The position numbers and the translations under genes are program-made. From positions 1 through 33,993 of the forward strand of contig DEQR01000064.1 of assembly GCA_002360535.1 (NCBI GenBank): a stretch of DNA of 33,993 nucleotides, written 5' to 3'. Below the pieces are notes generated by a model. It was not told where the DNA came from. It worked only from the letters and a program-made list of their open reading frames with translations, and made no database searches. Shown here piece by piece: positions 23,931 through 32,178 of this stretch. Within the stretch, counting starts at the first letter, position 1. Each line of letters begins with the position of its first letter. Source of the DNA: Thiobacillus sp. UBA3361 (lineage in GTDB: Bacteria > Pseudomonadota > Gammaproteobacteria > Burkholderiales > Thiobacillaceae).

Positions 23931-25369
23931 TGAAATACATCAGCACCCGCGGCCAATCCCCCGCCCAGTCCTTTCTGGAAATCCTGCTGGGCGGCCTGGC
24001 CCCCGACGGTGGCCTCTATCTGCCGGAGACCTATCCCCAGTTCTCGACAGCCGAGCTGGCTTTCATGCGCGGCATGGACTACCGGCAGCTGGCCTTCACG
24101 GTGCTGTCCAGGCTCATCGACGACATGGACCCGGACGACCTGAAGGCGCTGATCGACAGGACCTACACCACCGCCACCTACAGCCACGGCCGGCCGGATT
24201 CGGATTTCAGCCAGATCACGCCGACGCGCAAGCTGGAGGAGGGGCTCTACCTGCTGGAACTGTCCAACGGGCCGACGCTCGCCTTCAAGGACATGGCCAT
24301 GCAGCTCCTGGGCAACCTGTTCGAGTACGCCCTGGACCGGGCCGGCCGCGATATCAACATCCTGGGCGCGACCTCGGGCGACACCGGCTCGGCGGCCGAG
24401 TACGCCATGCGCGGCAAGCACCACGTGCGGGTGTTCATGCTGTCGCCCGAACAGGGCATGACCCCCTTCCAGCAGGCCCAGATGTACAGCCTGCAAGACG
24501 CCAACATCTTCAACATCGCCGTGCGGGGGGTGTTCGACGACTGCCAGGACATTGTTAAGAATGTCTCCAATGATCTTGAATTCAAAAAGAAATACAAGAT
24601 CGGCGCGGTCAACTCCATCAACTGGGCACGGGTGGCGGCCCAGGTCATCTATTACTTCAAGGGCTACTTCCAAGTTACTGAGAACGAAGGCCAGCAGGTC
24701 AGTTTCTGCGTGCCATCGGGCAACTTCGGCAACGTCTGCGCCGGCCACATCGCCCGCATGATGGGCCTGCCGATCAGGAAACTCGTCGTCGCCACCAACG
24801 AGAACGACGTGCTGGACGAATTCTTCCGCACCGGCGTCTATCGGCCGCGCACGGCGGCTCAGACCCTGCACACCTCCAGCCCGTCCATGGACATCTCCAA
24901 GGCCTCCAACTTCGAGCGCTTCATCTGCGACCTGACCGGACGCGACACCGCGCAAGTGGCCGAACTCTGGCGGGCGGTGGACCGGGGCGACAGCTTCGAC
25001 CTCAACCCGGTTGGCCTGTTCGCCAGGGTCAAGGATTTCGGCTTCGAATCCGGGTCCAGCAGCCACGCCCACCGGGTGGCCACCATCCGCCTGGCCTGGG
25101 AGAGGTACCGGACCATGATCGACACCCACACCGCCGACGGCCTCAAGGTGGGCCTGGAGCACAGGGAAGCCGGCATCCCCATGGTTTGTCTGGAAACGGC
25201 CCTGCCGGCCAAGTTCGAGGACACCATCCGCGAGGCCCTGGGCCGCCGCCCGGAGAGGCCCGCCGGTCTGGAGAACCTGGAAGACCTGCCGCGCCGGGTG
25301 GAGGTGATGGATGCCGACACCGACGCCATCAAGGCCTACGTCGCCCGTCATGCCGGCGATGCCATCTGA
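23930..25369 (+). CDS. thrC: Threonine synthase
   Basis: A 479-residue PLP enzyme of the long threonine synthase class (fold-type II). It converts O-phosphohomoserine to threonine, the last step of the pathway started by hom. It opens MKYISTRGQSPAQSFLEILL, with the N-terminal GGLAPDGGLYLPE. The PLP lysine is Lys120 in PTLAFKDMAMQLLG, and the phosphate loop is GATSGDTGSAAEYA. Start 23930 gives the family N-terminus and overlaps hicB by one base. The 3' end overlaps the probable start of the RNase gene by about 11 bp. Confidence 0.95.
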   Translation: MKYISTRGQSPAQSFLEILLGGLAPDGGLYLPETYPQFSTAELAFMRGMDYRQLAFTVLSRLIDDMDPDDLKALIDRTYTTATYSHGRPDSDFSQITPTRKLEEGLYLLELSNGPTLAFKDMAMQLLGNLFEYALDRAGRDINILGATSGDTGSAAEYAMRGKHHVRVFMLSPEQGMTPFQQAQMYSLQDANIFNIAVRGVFDDCQDIVKNVSNDLEFKKKYKIGAVNSINWARVAAQVIYYFKGYFQVTENEGQQVSFCVPSGNFGNVCAGHIARMMGLPIRKLVVATNENDVLDEFFRTGVYRPRTAAQTLHTSSPSMDISKASNFERFICDLTGRDTAQVAELWRAVDRGDSFDLNPVGLFARVKDFGFESGSSSHAHRVATIRLAWERYRTMIDTHTADGLKVGLEHREAGIPMVCLETALPAKFEDTIREALGRRPERPAGLENLEDLPRRVEVMDADTDAIKAYVARHAGDAI

Positions 25370-25823
25370 CCGGCCACCGCCGAAGCGCAGCCCGGAGGAG
25401 CGGAGCGGGTCCGGGGAACTCGGCTTTCCCGGACTCGGCCTGCCGGCGTCCTCCGGGCTACGCCTTGCCGCGTGCCTGTTGGCCACCCTGTTGCTGGCGT
25501 GGATGGGCTTGGCCCAGGCATGGTCTTGGGGTGGACGTCCCGCCGAACCCGCTTCCGTCCAACTGGCGCAACTGCCCCCCGAGGCGCGCCAGACCCTGAC
25601 CCTCATCAAGCGCGGCGGGCCGTTCCCCTATGCCAAGGACGCTTCGGTGTTCGGCAACCGGGAGGGCCTGCTGCCCAGGCAGGCGCGGGGCTATTACCGG
25701 GAATACACCGTGCCGACCCCCGGCGCCCGCGACCGGGGCGCCCGACGCATCGTCGCCGGGCGGGGCGGCGACTACTGGTACACCGCCGACCATTACCGCA
25801 GTTTCCAGCGCATCAGGGAGTAA
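25359..25823 (+). CDS. Secreted barnase-type guanyl-specific ribonuclease
   Basis: A microbial RNase (barnase/RNase Sa, N1-T1 type) with catalytic triad in order: Glu in YYREYTVPTPG, Arg in ARRIVAG, His in TADHYRSFQR. The middle DASVFGNREGLLPRQARGYY is the substrate loop. A hydrophobic segment (LAACLLATLLLAWMGLAQAW) acts as a signal or anchor. The start is uncertain: ATG 25359 is used, with 25350 and 25311 as alternatives. In all cases the 30 residues before the signal segment come from a palindromic repeat (25385-25464), so the leader is odd. The stop precedes a barstar gene by seven bases, the classic toxin/inhibitor pair. Confidence 0.85.
   Translation: MPSDRPPPKRSPEERSGSGELGFPGLGLPASSGLRLAACLLATLLLAWMGLAQAWSWGGRPAEPASVQLAQLPPEARQTLTLIKRGGPFPYAKDASVFGNREGLLPRQARGYYREYTVPTPGARDRGARRIVAGRGGDYWYTADHYRSFQRIRE
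25385..25464 (+). repeat. Palindromic repeat coding for the RNase leader
   Basis: An imperfect inverted repeat: gcagcccggagga near 25387-25399 pairs with tcctccgggctacgc near 25449-25463, and ggtccgggga pairs with tcccggact in the centre. It is of the 'agcccggagg-agcgg' scattered repeat type. It lies right after the thrC stop and runs in frame through the N-terminal leader of the RNase, giving the odd stretch PPPKRSPEERSGSGELGF. Confidence 0.65.
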
Positions 25824-25830
25824 GAACCGC

Positions 25831-26223
25831 ATGCCCACGCCCCGCGAGATTCTGGACGACGCCGACCTGAACGGCGTCTATCGCCTGCAGACCCCCGTCC
25901 CGGAGACGTCCGACCTCGTGCGCCTGGATGCCGCTGCCTGGGCGGACCGGGACGCCATGCTGGCCGCCCTGGGCTTCGCGCTCAACTTTCCCGACTACTA
26001 CGGGGTGAATTGGGACGCCCTGGAGGAATGCCTGTTCGACCTGTCCTGGTGGCAGGGCCCGGTGCACCTGCTCATCGAGCACGCGGATGCCCTGGCCCGG
26101 GAGGACTTGGAGACCCTGGCCGATGTCTGGGGCGAGGCGGCGGCTGCCTGGAAGGAGTTGGACCGCGGCTGTGTGCTGCTGCTGTCCGGGGAGGGGTTGC
26201 CAGAGGTGGGGCGGGTCCTGTAG
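25831..26223 (+). CDS. Barstar family RNase inhibitor
   Basis: A 130-residue barstar-like protein, the cytoplasmic inhibitor of barnase-type RNase. It begins MPTPREILDDADLNGVYRLQ and has the fold signature DRDAMLAALGFALNFPDYYGVNWDALEECLFDL, with the acidic inhibitory residues in WDALEECL. The middle helix HADALAREDLETLADVW and last strand RGCVLLLSGEG are normal. It lies seven bases after the RNase stop, so the two are co-transcribed. The pair protects the cell while the nuclease is secreted. Confidence 0.9.
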   Translation: MPTPREILDDADLNGVYRLQTPVPETSDLVRLDAAAWADRDAMLAALGFALNFPDYYGVNWDALEECLFDLSWWQGPVHLLIEHADALAREDLETLADVWGEAAAAWKELDRGCVLLLSGEGLPEVGRVL

Positions 26224-26557
26224 CAGGGTCCGATGATCCTAAATGCCTCACCCCGGAGACACAGAGGCACGGAGAACCCCGATGAATCATGAAATTACGG
26301 CTTGTTAGTGGATCACCCATTGGGTGAGACCTGGCGCGGATATTTCATGAAAACCCTAAAATCCCCTGTAGGAGCGGCTTCAGCCGCGATTGAAGCGTTT
26401 GCAGCCGCGCAGACCGAATTCGCGGCTAAAGCCGCTCCTACATGGGGGCGATCCGTTTATGAAACATCCCGGCTATAAAACCAGCGACTCATCGTTTTAT
26501 CTCTGTGTCTCTGTGCCTCCGTGGTTCCAACTGCTTATTCCAGGATGATAGAGTGCT
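26224..26557. repeat. Repeat-rich spacer with nested inverted repeats
   Basis: This 334-bp spacer between barstar and the c-di-GMP gene (convergent) holds no gene. Its core is a REP-like palindrome with arms 26367-26389 and 26420-26442 (22 of 23 bases complementary) of the 'gtaggagcggcttcagccgcga' type, known from many gammaproteobacteria and betaproteobacteria. Outside it, 26253-26276 and 26500-26526 form a looser inverted pair of the 'ctctgtgtctctgtgcctccg' type. The nesting suggests one repeat inserted into an older one. The palindromes might end transcription from both sides. Confidence 0.7.
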
Positions 26558-29323
26558 TCAGGCCGCCGAGCGGACCGCCTCGCGGCCGTTGTCCAGGAAG
26601 GCCTCGAACTGTTCCGCGGGCAGGGGCTTGGCGTACAGGTAGCCTTGCAGGTAGTCGCATCCCTCTGAACGCAGGAATTCGCGTTCCGCCGGCTGTTCCA
26701 CCCCTTCGGCCACGATCTTCATGTCCAGGGCGTGGCCCATCTGGATGATGGCCCGGCACAGGGAACGGTAGGACTCCTGCTCCGTGATGCGCATGACGAA
26801 GGAGCGGTCGATCTTTAGCACGTCGGCGTTGAAACTGCTCAGGTAGCTCAGGGAGGAATAACCGGTACCGAAGTCGTCGATGGCGATATGGAAGCCCAGC
26901 CCATGCAGCTGGTCGAGTCTGGCGGACATGTCCTTCAGGTCGTCGATGAAGCCGCCCTCGGTGATTTCCAGTTCCACCCGTTCCGGGGGCACGCCGCTGG
27001 CCCCGACCGCTTCGCTGACCCGGTCGATGAAATCCGGGTGCCTGAATTCCCGCGCCGAGATGTTCACCGCCATCCTGGGTGGGGCGATGCCCGCGTCCAT
27101 CCAGGCGCGGAACTGGGCGCAGGCCAGTTCCATCACCCGCATGCTGATGGGCTCGATCAGACCCGACCGCTCCGCATAGTCGATGAAGGCGCCGGGCGGC
27201 ACCAGCCCCCGCTCCGGGTGGTTCCAGCGGATCAGCACCTCCGCGCCGCTCAGGCTGGCGTCGCCCAGGTTCTGCTGAGGCTGCCAGAAGACCACGAACT
27301 CGTTGTCGCGCAGGGCGCGCCTCAGTTCCTGATCCAGGCGCGTATCGGCCAGGACGCGGGTGTTCATCTCCTCCTCGAAATAGACGTAGCGCCCGCGCCC
27401 CGCCTCCTTGGCCCGGTACATGGCGATGTCGGCGCAGCGCACCAGTTCCTCGCCCCGGCTGGCGTCCTGGGGGCAGAAGGCGATGCCGATGCTGGCGTTG
27501 ATGTTGTGCTGGAAACCGGACAGGGTGTAAGGCTGGGACAGGGTCGCCAGCAGATGTTCCGCCACCGTGCCGGCCTGGGTCTTCTCGCCGAGGCTGGGCA
27601 GGGCGACGATGAATTCGTCCCCGCCCAGCCGGGCGATCAGGCTGTCGCCGCGCACCGCGCCCTGCATGCGCGTGGCCACTTCCCGGAGCAGTTCGTCCCC
27701 GGCCCCATGGCCGCGGCTGTCGTTGACCATCTTGAACTGGTCCAGGTCGATGAACAGCAGGGCCAGCGTTTCGCCGGAGCGTTGCGCGCGCCGGGTCTCC
27801 CGATTCAGCCAGTCATGGAACATCAGGCGGTTGGGCAGGCCGGTCAGGCTGTCGTAGTGGGCCTGGCGGTACAGCATCTCCTCGCGGGCGAGGGCCGAGA
27901 GGGCGACGCCGATGCGCCCCGCCACCTCTTCCACGTGCCGCCGGATGCCCGGCGCCAGCCGGTCGGCGGCGGCGAATCCCAGGCCCAGCACGGCCACCAG
28001 TTCGTCCTTCCAGCGCACGGGCAGGTAGAGGACGTGCGGCTGGTCGGGCCAGGGGGGCAGGCGGCCGCCGCCAGGGGTGGCACGCTCAGCCATCAGGCCT
28101 GCTTCAAGCCCGTTCAGGCCTGCCAGGGTATCGGGGCCGAATTCGATGCGTTCCACCGTCAGCCGGTCGCCGGTCAGGCAGTGCAGCTGCGCCCGGTCCC
28201 CCAAAGCACGTTCGATGGCCGCCACGCACAGGCTGTCTGCCGGGACCACGTCGTGCAGGCCGCGCAGCACGGTCTCCAGGACGCGTTCCAGGTTCAGTTC
28301 CGTGAGGATCATGCGGTCGATGCGGCTTTGCGCGTCCAGCACGAGGAATTTGGTCCGCAACTCGCCCGACATGGCGTTGAAGGCCTGGGCCAGTTCGGTG
28401 AACTCGTCGTTGCGCGCCGACACGGGCAGGGGGGTGAAATCCTGCCGGGCCAGGCGCCGGGTCCCGTCGATGAGGTTTTCCAGGGGCACCAGGGTGCGGC
28501 GGATCTGCATCACGCTGAGGAAGGCCACCAGCAGGATGGCCAGCAGCGCCACGGAGATGAAGATGTGGTTCATGGCGTCCAGGCGCGAACGGGCCTCGGG
28601 TGCCGGCTGCATGGCCAGCACGCGCCATTCCGGCGCGGCGAAGGAGCCGCGCAGGAAGAGCTGGAAGGACTCGGAGATGAGGCCGCTGTGCGGCATGAGC
28701 CGGCCGGCGGCGATGAATCCGGCCTGGCCGGGGTTGGTGCAATGAAGCAATTTCCCCGCCTGGTTCGTGATGCAGAAGTCGGTGAGATAGGGGAGGGTAT
28801 CGCGGCTGCCCCATACGTATCCGGGCCGCAATTGGGCGACGAGGTAACCGCCGTGGGCGGAGGGATGGACGAGCAGCAGTTCGCGGGTATCCAGGCCTTC
28901 CGAAGCGTTCACGAGCAGGCTCATGCCACGCCCCAGGTGCTCCCGGTCTTCCTCCGACAGGTTGACCCGCCTGGTGACGCCGCCGAGCAGGGGGATCTCC
29001 CTTGGTCCCCGTATCCAGGTCAGCGATGCGTAACGGCTGGCATCACGGTCTTGCAGATGATGGGTGATGTCCTGTTCATCCGCATGCGCCGCCAACAGGT
29101 TCAGATCGTCGTCGGCCAGCTTCAGTCGCTCGTAGAGGGACATGGCGTAGGTCTTGGCGGCCTGGCGCAGTTCCTGGGATAGGCTGCGCTCCATATCCTT
29201 GTTCAGCTCCCGCAGGCTGAGGCCCAGCATGAGGGCGATGGGCAGCAGGGCCGAGAGGACGAACAGGAAAAAGATGCGCCGGGCGACCCCGCTGCGCAGG
29301 AAGGTGGTGTCGATGCGCATCAA
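26558..29323 (-). CDS. Bifunctional GGDEF-EAL c-di-GMP protein with periplasmic sensor, HAMP and GAF
   Basis: A 921-residue membrane protein. TM1 is at about 15-37, a periplasmic sensor at 38-250, TM2 near 254-274, HAMP about 275-330, GAF about 345-485, GGDEF about 490-650 and EAL 660-910. The GGDEF motif is intact (RLGGDEFIV near 565). The I-site RxxD is lost: the residues read RGDS. The EAL domain has EVL in place of EAL (GAEVLIRW) but keeps NISAREF, DDFGTGYSS and EGVEQ, so phosphodiesterase function is likely. It would couple an outside signal to c-di-GMP, possibly in balance with the EPS locus upstream. It overlaps the pseudopilin gene by four bases (29320-29323), so both are co-transcribed. 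Confidence 0.9.
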   Translation of the reverse strand: MMRIDTTFLRSGVARRIFFLFVLSALLPIALMLGLSLRELNKDMERSLSQELRQAAKTYAMSLYERLKLADDDLNLLAAHADEQDITHHLQDRDASRYASLTWIRGPREIPLLGGVTRRVNLSEEDREHLGRGMSLLVNASEGLDTRELLLVHPSAHGGYLVAQLRPGYVWGSRDTLPYLTDFCITNQAGKLLHCTNPGQAGFIAAGRLMPHSGLISESFQLFLRGSFAAPEWRVLAMQPAPEARSRLDAMNHIFISVALLAILLVAFLSVMQIRRTLVPLENLIDGTRRLARQDFTPLPVSARNDEFTELAQAFNAMSGELRTKFLVLDAQSRIDRMILTELNLERVLETVLRGLHDVVPADSLCVAAIERALGDRAQLHCLTGDRLTVERIEFGPDTLAGLNGLEAGLMAERATPGGGRLPPWPDQPHVLYLPVRWKDELVAVLGLGFAAADRLAPGIRRHVEEVAGRIGVALSALAREEMLYRQAHYDSLTGLPNRLMFHDWLNRETRRAQRSGETLALLFIDLDQFKMVNDSRGHGAGDELLREVATRMQGAVRGDSLIARLGGDEFIVALPSLGEKTQAGTVAEHLLATLSQPYTLSGFQHNINASIGIAFCPQDASRGEELVRCADIAMYRAKEAGRGRYVYFEEEMNTRVLADTRLDQELRRALRDNEFVVFWQPQQNLGDASLSGAEVLIRWNHPERGLVPPGAFIDYAERSGLIEPISMRVMELACAQFRAWMDAGIAPPRMAVNISAREFRHPDFIDRVSEAVGASGVPPERVELEITEGGFIDDLKDMSARLDQLHGLGFHIAIDDFGTGYSSLSYLSSFNADVLKIDRSFVMRITEQESYRSLCRAIIQMGHALDMKIVAEGVEQPAEREFLRSEGCDYLQGYLYAKPLPAEQFEAFLDNGREAVRSAA

Positions 29324-29808
29324 TACTCGGCCGCCGGCCCCACCCAGCCGCCGTTGTTGGCGCGCACGACGTCGTCGCGGCTGGCCTGGGCGGTCAGGGG
29401 CTTCTGGCTGGCGCCGTCCGGCCCCATGCTGTACAGGTCATAGTCCGTGTTGATAGGCACCAGGTTGTGGTCCTTGCGCGACTGGCCGTTGCCATTGACG
29501 CTGCGCAGTTCCTGATACACGTAGGCCCGGCCCCAGGGGTCGGTCATGCCACCCATGCCCACCGCCGCCAGGTCGGCGGGCAGGGCATCGGCGTTGTTGA
29601 CGCGAAAGCGCTCGATGGCCCCCTCGATACGCAGGATGTCGGCGATGGCCTGCTTGTTCCGGGCGTCCTCGATATGACTCATGTAACCGGGTATGGCGAC
29701 ACCGGCGAGCACGCCGAGGATGACCAGGGCCAGCAACAGCTCGATCAGGCTGAAGCCGGCTTGCGTGAGAGGGGTGAAGCCGGCGGATCGGCGAGTGGGC
29801 TGCAACAT
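29320..29808 (-). CDS. GspG-like type II/IV pseudopilin
   Basis: A pilin-like protein with class-III leader: LTQAG then FSLIELLLALVILGVLAG (prepilin peptidase cut between Gly and Phe, with Glu5). The C-terminal part has DPWGRAYVYQ and YDLYSMGPDGA, matching GspG, the major pseudopilin of type II secretion. The start is unsure: ATG 29808 gives a 17- to 18-residue leader; ATG 29838 and 29871 would extend it. No gsp genes are near, so it may act with pili or a secretion system encoded elsewhere. It is the upstream gene of a two-gene unit with the GGDEF-EAL protein (four-base overlap), an uncommon pairing. Confidence 0.8.
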   Translation of the reverse strand: MLQPTRRSAGFTPLTQAGFSLIELLLALVILGVLAGVAIPGYMSHIEDARNKQAIADILRIEGAIERFRVNNADALPADLAAVGMGGMTDPWGRAYVYQELRSVNGNGQSRKDHNLVPINTDYDLYSMGPDGASQKPLTAQASRDDVVRANNGGWVGPAAEY

Positions 29809-29947
29809 GTCGGTGGCTGGGCGGCTGAAGATGTGCATGACCTGAGCACTATCGGCAACACCGCTGCCCAACTTAAGGCATTACCCGTGTCCCTCGTCCC
29901 AAGCCTCTTTCGCCTTGAGCGGAGGACGGAGGACTGGAAATCGATGG

Positions 29948-30000
29948 GGGAGCGGGTTTGCTGGCGATGGCACAGCTTGACTGCGGGCAAGCCCGCTCCC
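29948..30000 (-). repeat. REP-like palindrome between helicase and pseudopilin genes
   Basis: The arms 29948-29962 (gggagcgggtttgct) and 29985-30000 (gggcaagcccgctccc) are inverted with few mismatches, of the 'gggagcgggcttgccc' scattered-repeat type. It lies between the 3' end of the helicase gene and the 5' side of the pseudopilin gene, both leftward, where it may sit in the promoter or act as a terminator for the helicase transcript. Confidence 0.6.
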
Positions 30001-30091
30001 GGACCGGCCCTTATCGACTTGCCATCGCGGGCAGGATCGGCCTGCCGGCCCGCTTCCGGAACGGCAGACGGTTAACGGAGGCGGGCCGCGC

Positions 30092-31357
30092 TCAGCGGGT
30101 GGGGCGGGCGTGGCCGTGCACGCGGCCGCTGGGTTTGCCGTAGCCGGCCTTGCCGTAGCCGGGCTTCCAGCCTGAGGGTTTGCGGCCGTTGCCCGCGGCC
30201 GGTTTGGCCGTTCGTGCCTTGGGTTCCAGACCGGGCAGGATGGCCACCGGGATGGCGCTGCCGGTGTAGCGCTCGATGCCCTTCACCTTGCCGAATTCCC
30301 GGTGGTGGGCCAGGGTGAAGGCCCGGCCTTCGCGGCCGGCGCGGCCGGTGCGGCCGATGCGGTGCACGTAGTCCTCGGCCTGCATGGGCAGGTCGAAGTT
30401 CACCACGTGGCTGATGCCGGGCACGTCCAGGCCGCGGGCGGCCACGTCGGTGGCCACCAGGATGCGTACGCGACCGTCGCGCAGGGCCTTCAGGGCACGG
30501 TTGCGGGCGCCCTGGTTCATGTCGCCGTGCAGGGCCTCCACTGCGTGGCCCTGTTCGCCCAAGCGGGTGGCCAGGTCCTCGGCGCCTACCTTGGTGCCGG
30601 TGAACACCACCGCCTGGGTCAGGGCGACATCGCCCAGCAGATGGTCCAGCAGGCGCAGCTTGTGGCTATGATCGTCTGCGAACAGGAGCTTTTGCTCGAT
30701 CCGGGGGGTGGCCTCGGGGGTCTTGGCGATCTCGATGCGCCGCGCGTCGCGGGTCATGCGCTCGGCCAGCTTGCCCACCACCCCGTCCAGGGTGGCGGAG
30801 AACAGCAGGGTCTGGCGCTGGGCCGGCAGCCGGGCGGCGATGGTTTCCATGTCCTCGATGAAGCCCATGTCCAGCATGCGGTCGGCCTCGTCCAGCACCA
30901 GGGTTTGTACCTTGGACAGGTCCAGGCGGCCGCGCCCCATGTGGTCCATGACCCGGCCGGGGGTGCCCACCACGATATCCACGGGGCCCCGGAGCATCTT
31001 CAGCTGCACCGCGTAGGGGGCGCCGCCCACCAGCAGGGCCACGCGGGGGCCGCGCTTGCCGCCGAAGTCCATGGTGGCCTTGGCCACCTGCTGGGCCAGC
31101 TCGCGGGTGGGGGTGAGCACCAGTACCCTGGGCAGTTTGGCCGGGCCGGCCTCCATGAGGCGCTGCAGGCAGGGCAGCATGAAGGCGGCGGTCTTGCCGC
31201 TACCGGTCTGGGAGGAGACCAGCAGGTCATGGCCATCCAGGGCCATGGGGATGGCCTGGGCCTGCACGGGGGTGGGTTGGGTGTAACCGGCGGCGGTCAC
31301 GGATTCGAGCATTTTCGGCGTCAGGCCGAGGGCATTAAAGGCTTCTGATGCAGCCAT
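30092..31357 (-). CDS. DEAD-box RNA helicase, RhlE-like
   Basis: A 421-residue ATP-dependent RNA helicase. I start at ATG 31357 (MAASEAFNAL), preceded by GGAAGTACCC; the upstream in-frame extension to 31429 shows no family sequence. Motifs are Q-motif GYTQPTPVQ (24-32), Walker A SQTGSGKT (49-56), PTRELAQQ, GTPGRVMDH, DEAD at 156-159, FSAT, ATDVAARGLDV and HRIGRTGRAG. The basic, glycine-rich tail (KPSGWKPGYGKAGYGKPSG) is typical of RhlE-like proteins and binds RNA. A role in ribosome assembly or cold adaptation is known for relatives. It is preceded by a 352-bp spacer. The exact subfamily (RhlE or another) is a guess. Confidence 0.92.
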   Translation of the reverse strand: MAASEAFNALGLTPKMLESVTAAGYTQPTPVQAQAIPMALDGHDLLVSSQTGSGKTAAFMLPCLQRLMEAGPAKLPRVLVLTPTRELAQQVAKATMDFGGKRGPRVALLVGGAPYAVQLKMLRGPVDIVVGTPGRVMDHMGRGRLDLSKVQTLVLDEADRMLDMGFIEDMETIAARLPAQRQTLLFSATLDGVVGKLAERMTRDARRIEIAKTPEATPRIEQKLLFADDHSHKLRLLDHLLGDVALTQAVVFTGTKVGAEDLATRLGEQGHAVEALHGDMNQGARNRALKALRDGRVRILVATDVAARGLDVPGISHVVNFDLPMQAEDYVHRIGRTGRAGREGRAFTLAHHREFGKVKGIERYTGSAIPVAILPGLEPKARTAKPAAGNGRKPSGWKPGYGKAGYGKPSGRVHGHARPTR

Positions 31358-31709
31358 GGGTACTTCCTTTCGACACGGTCGGGCCGGGCAAGCCGGCAAA
31401 GCGAGGCCATCGCATGGAAATGCGGGCATCGCGGCAATTCATCGGCGTGGACCTGTTTGCTACGCCAATGCCGTGTGAAGGGACAAACGCGGGGGAGGTC
31501 TGGGACGATGAGGCAGGCACGCCCTGGGACGTGCAAGGCCGCGCACTATATCGGAATCCGGCCGGGCCTGCCCTAGTATTTTCAGGGGGTCTCATGGCCG
31601 CGGGCTGTGCCGGGCGTGAAACAACCTGTAACACCTGCTCACCGGCGGGAAACCCGGCGGGAACCGGCGCTGCGTAATCTGTAAACGTAGTCCAACCAAG
31701 GAGCGCATC
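31358..31709. other. Divergent spacer between helicase and glycine-zipper genes
   Basis: The 352 bases between the helicase start (leftward) and the glycine-zipper gene (rightward) should hold both promoters and perhaps a long leader for the helicase mRNA, as is usual in cold-responsive RNA helicases. I see no gene, no clear -35/-10 pair and no strong hairpin. A ribosome site (aaggag, at about 31698-31703) belongs to the glycine-zipper gene. Confidence 0.5.
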
Positions 31710-32129
31710 ATGAAACGCAGATTCCTCGCCCCCGTCCTGCTGCTGGCCGGCCTGATCGCCTTCGGCAACCCCGCCGCCCAGGCCTCCGACGAACTGGCCG
31801 GTGCCCTGCTGGGCGCCGGCACCGGCGCGGTGCTCGGCCACGCCCTGGGCGGCCGCGATGCCGCCGTCGTCGGCGGTTTCATCGGCGCCATGGTGGGTGT
31901 GGCGGTGGCCGATGACGATGATCCTCGTGAGGTGGTGCGGCGCCCGCATCACATCCGGCATGCGCCGCCCGCGGTGGTGGTGTATGAAGTGCCGCGTCAC
32001 CGCCATGCGCCGCCGCCCATCTGGGCCCCGTCCAGGCATGAGCACCGCGATTGGCATGGCAGCTGGGACGGCCGGCCCGGCCACCCCCATCGTATCGAGC
32101 GGGGGCCCTGGGCCGAGCGCGGCTGGTAG
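31710..32129 (+). CDS. Small exported glycine-zipper protein
   Basis: A 139-residue exported protein. It has a signal peptide MKRRFLAPVLLLAGLIAFG with cleavage near residue 25 (AAQA-SD), then a glycine-zipper membrane hairpin (LLGAGTGAVLGHALGG and VVGGFIGAMVGVAVA). After that the chain is polar, acidic and rich in His, Pro and Arg, possibly metal- or surface-binding. AAGGAG precedes the ATG. Such proteins are often envelope lipoprotein-like stress components (Rcs/OmpA-type zippers), but the function here is not recognised. It ends ten bases before the hairpin at 32139. Confidence 0.75.
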   Translation: MKRRFLAPVLLLAGLIAFGNPAAQASDELAGALLGAGTGAVLGHALGGRDAAVVGGFIGAMVGVAVADDDDPREVVRRPHHIRHAPPAVVVYEVPRHRHAPPPIWAPSRHEHRDWHGSWDGRPGHPHRIERGPWAERGW

Positions 32130-32138
32130 CACCGGAAC

Positions 32139-32159
32139 GGGGTGGCGCAACGCCACCCC
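32139..32159. terminator. Hairpin terminator between convergent genes
   Basis: A perfect nine-base-pair stem (32139-32147 with 32151-32159, ggggtggcg / cgccacccc) with a three-base caa loop lies between the convergent ends of the glycine-zipper gene (32129) and nadC (32179). No U-run follows on either side, so it is at best a weak intrinsic or a bidirectional roadblock terminator. Confidence 0.6.
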
Positions 32160-32178
32160 GGCATCCCTGTTCGGTGGA

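Noticed and set aside
23756..25609. 617-residue open frame on the minus strand
   Set aside because: Covers hicB, thrC and the RNase on the other strand, all of which have diagnostic residues. The minus frame has none.
26888..29182. 764-residue open frame on the plus strand
   Set aside because: Antisense to the GGDEF-EAL gene, whose domains and motifs are clear. The plus frame shows only low-complexity composition.
30302..31348. 348-residue open frame on the plus strand
   Set aside because: Antisense to the DEAD-box helicase. Gly/His/Gln-rich mirror frame.
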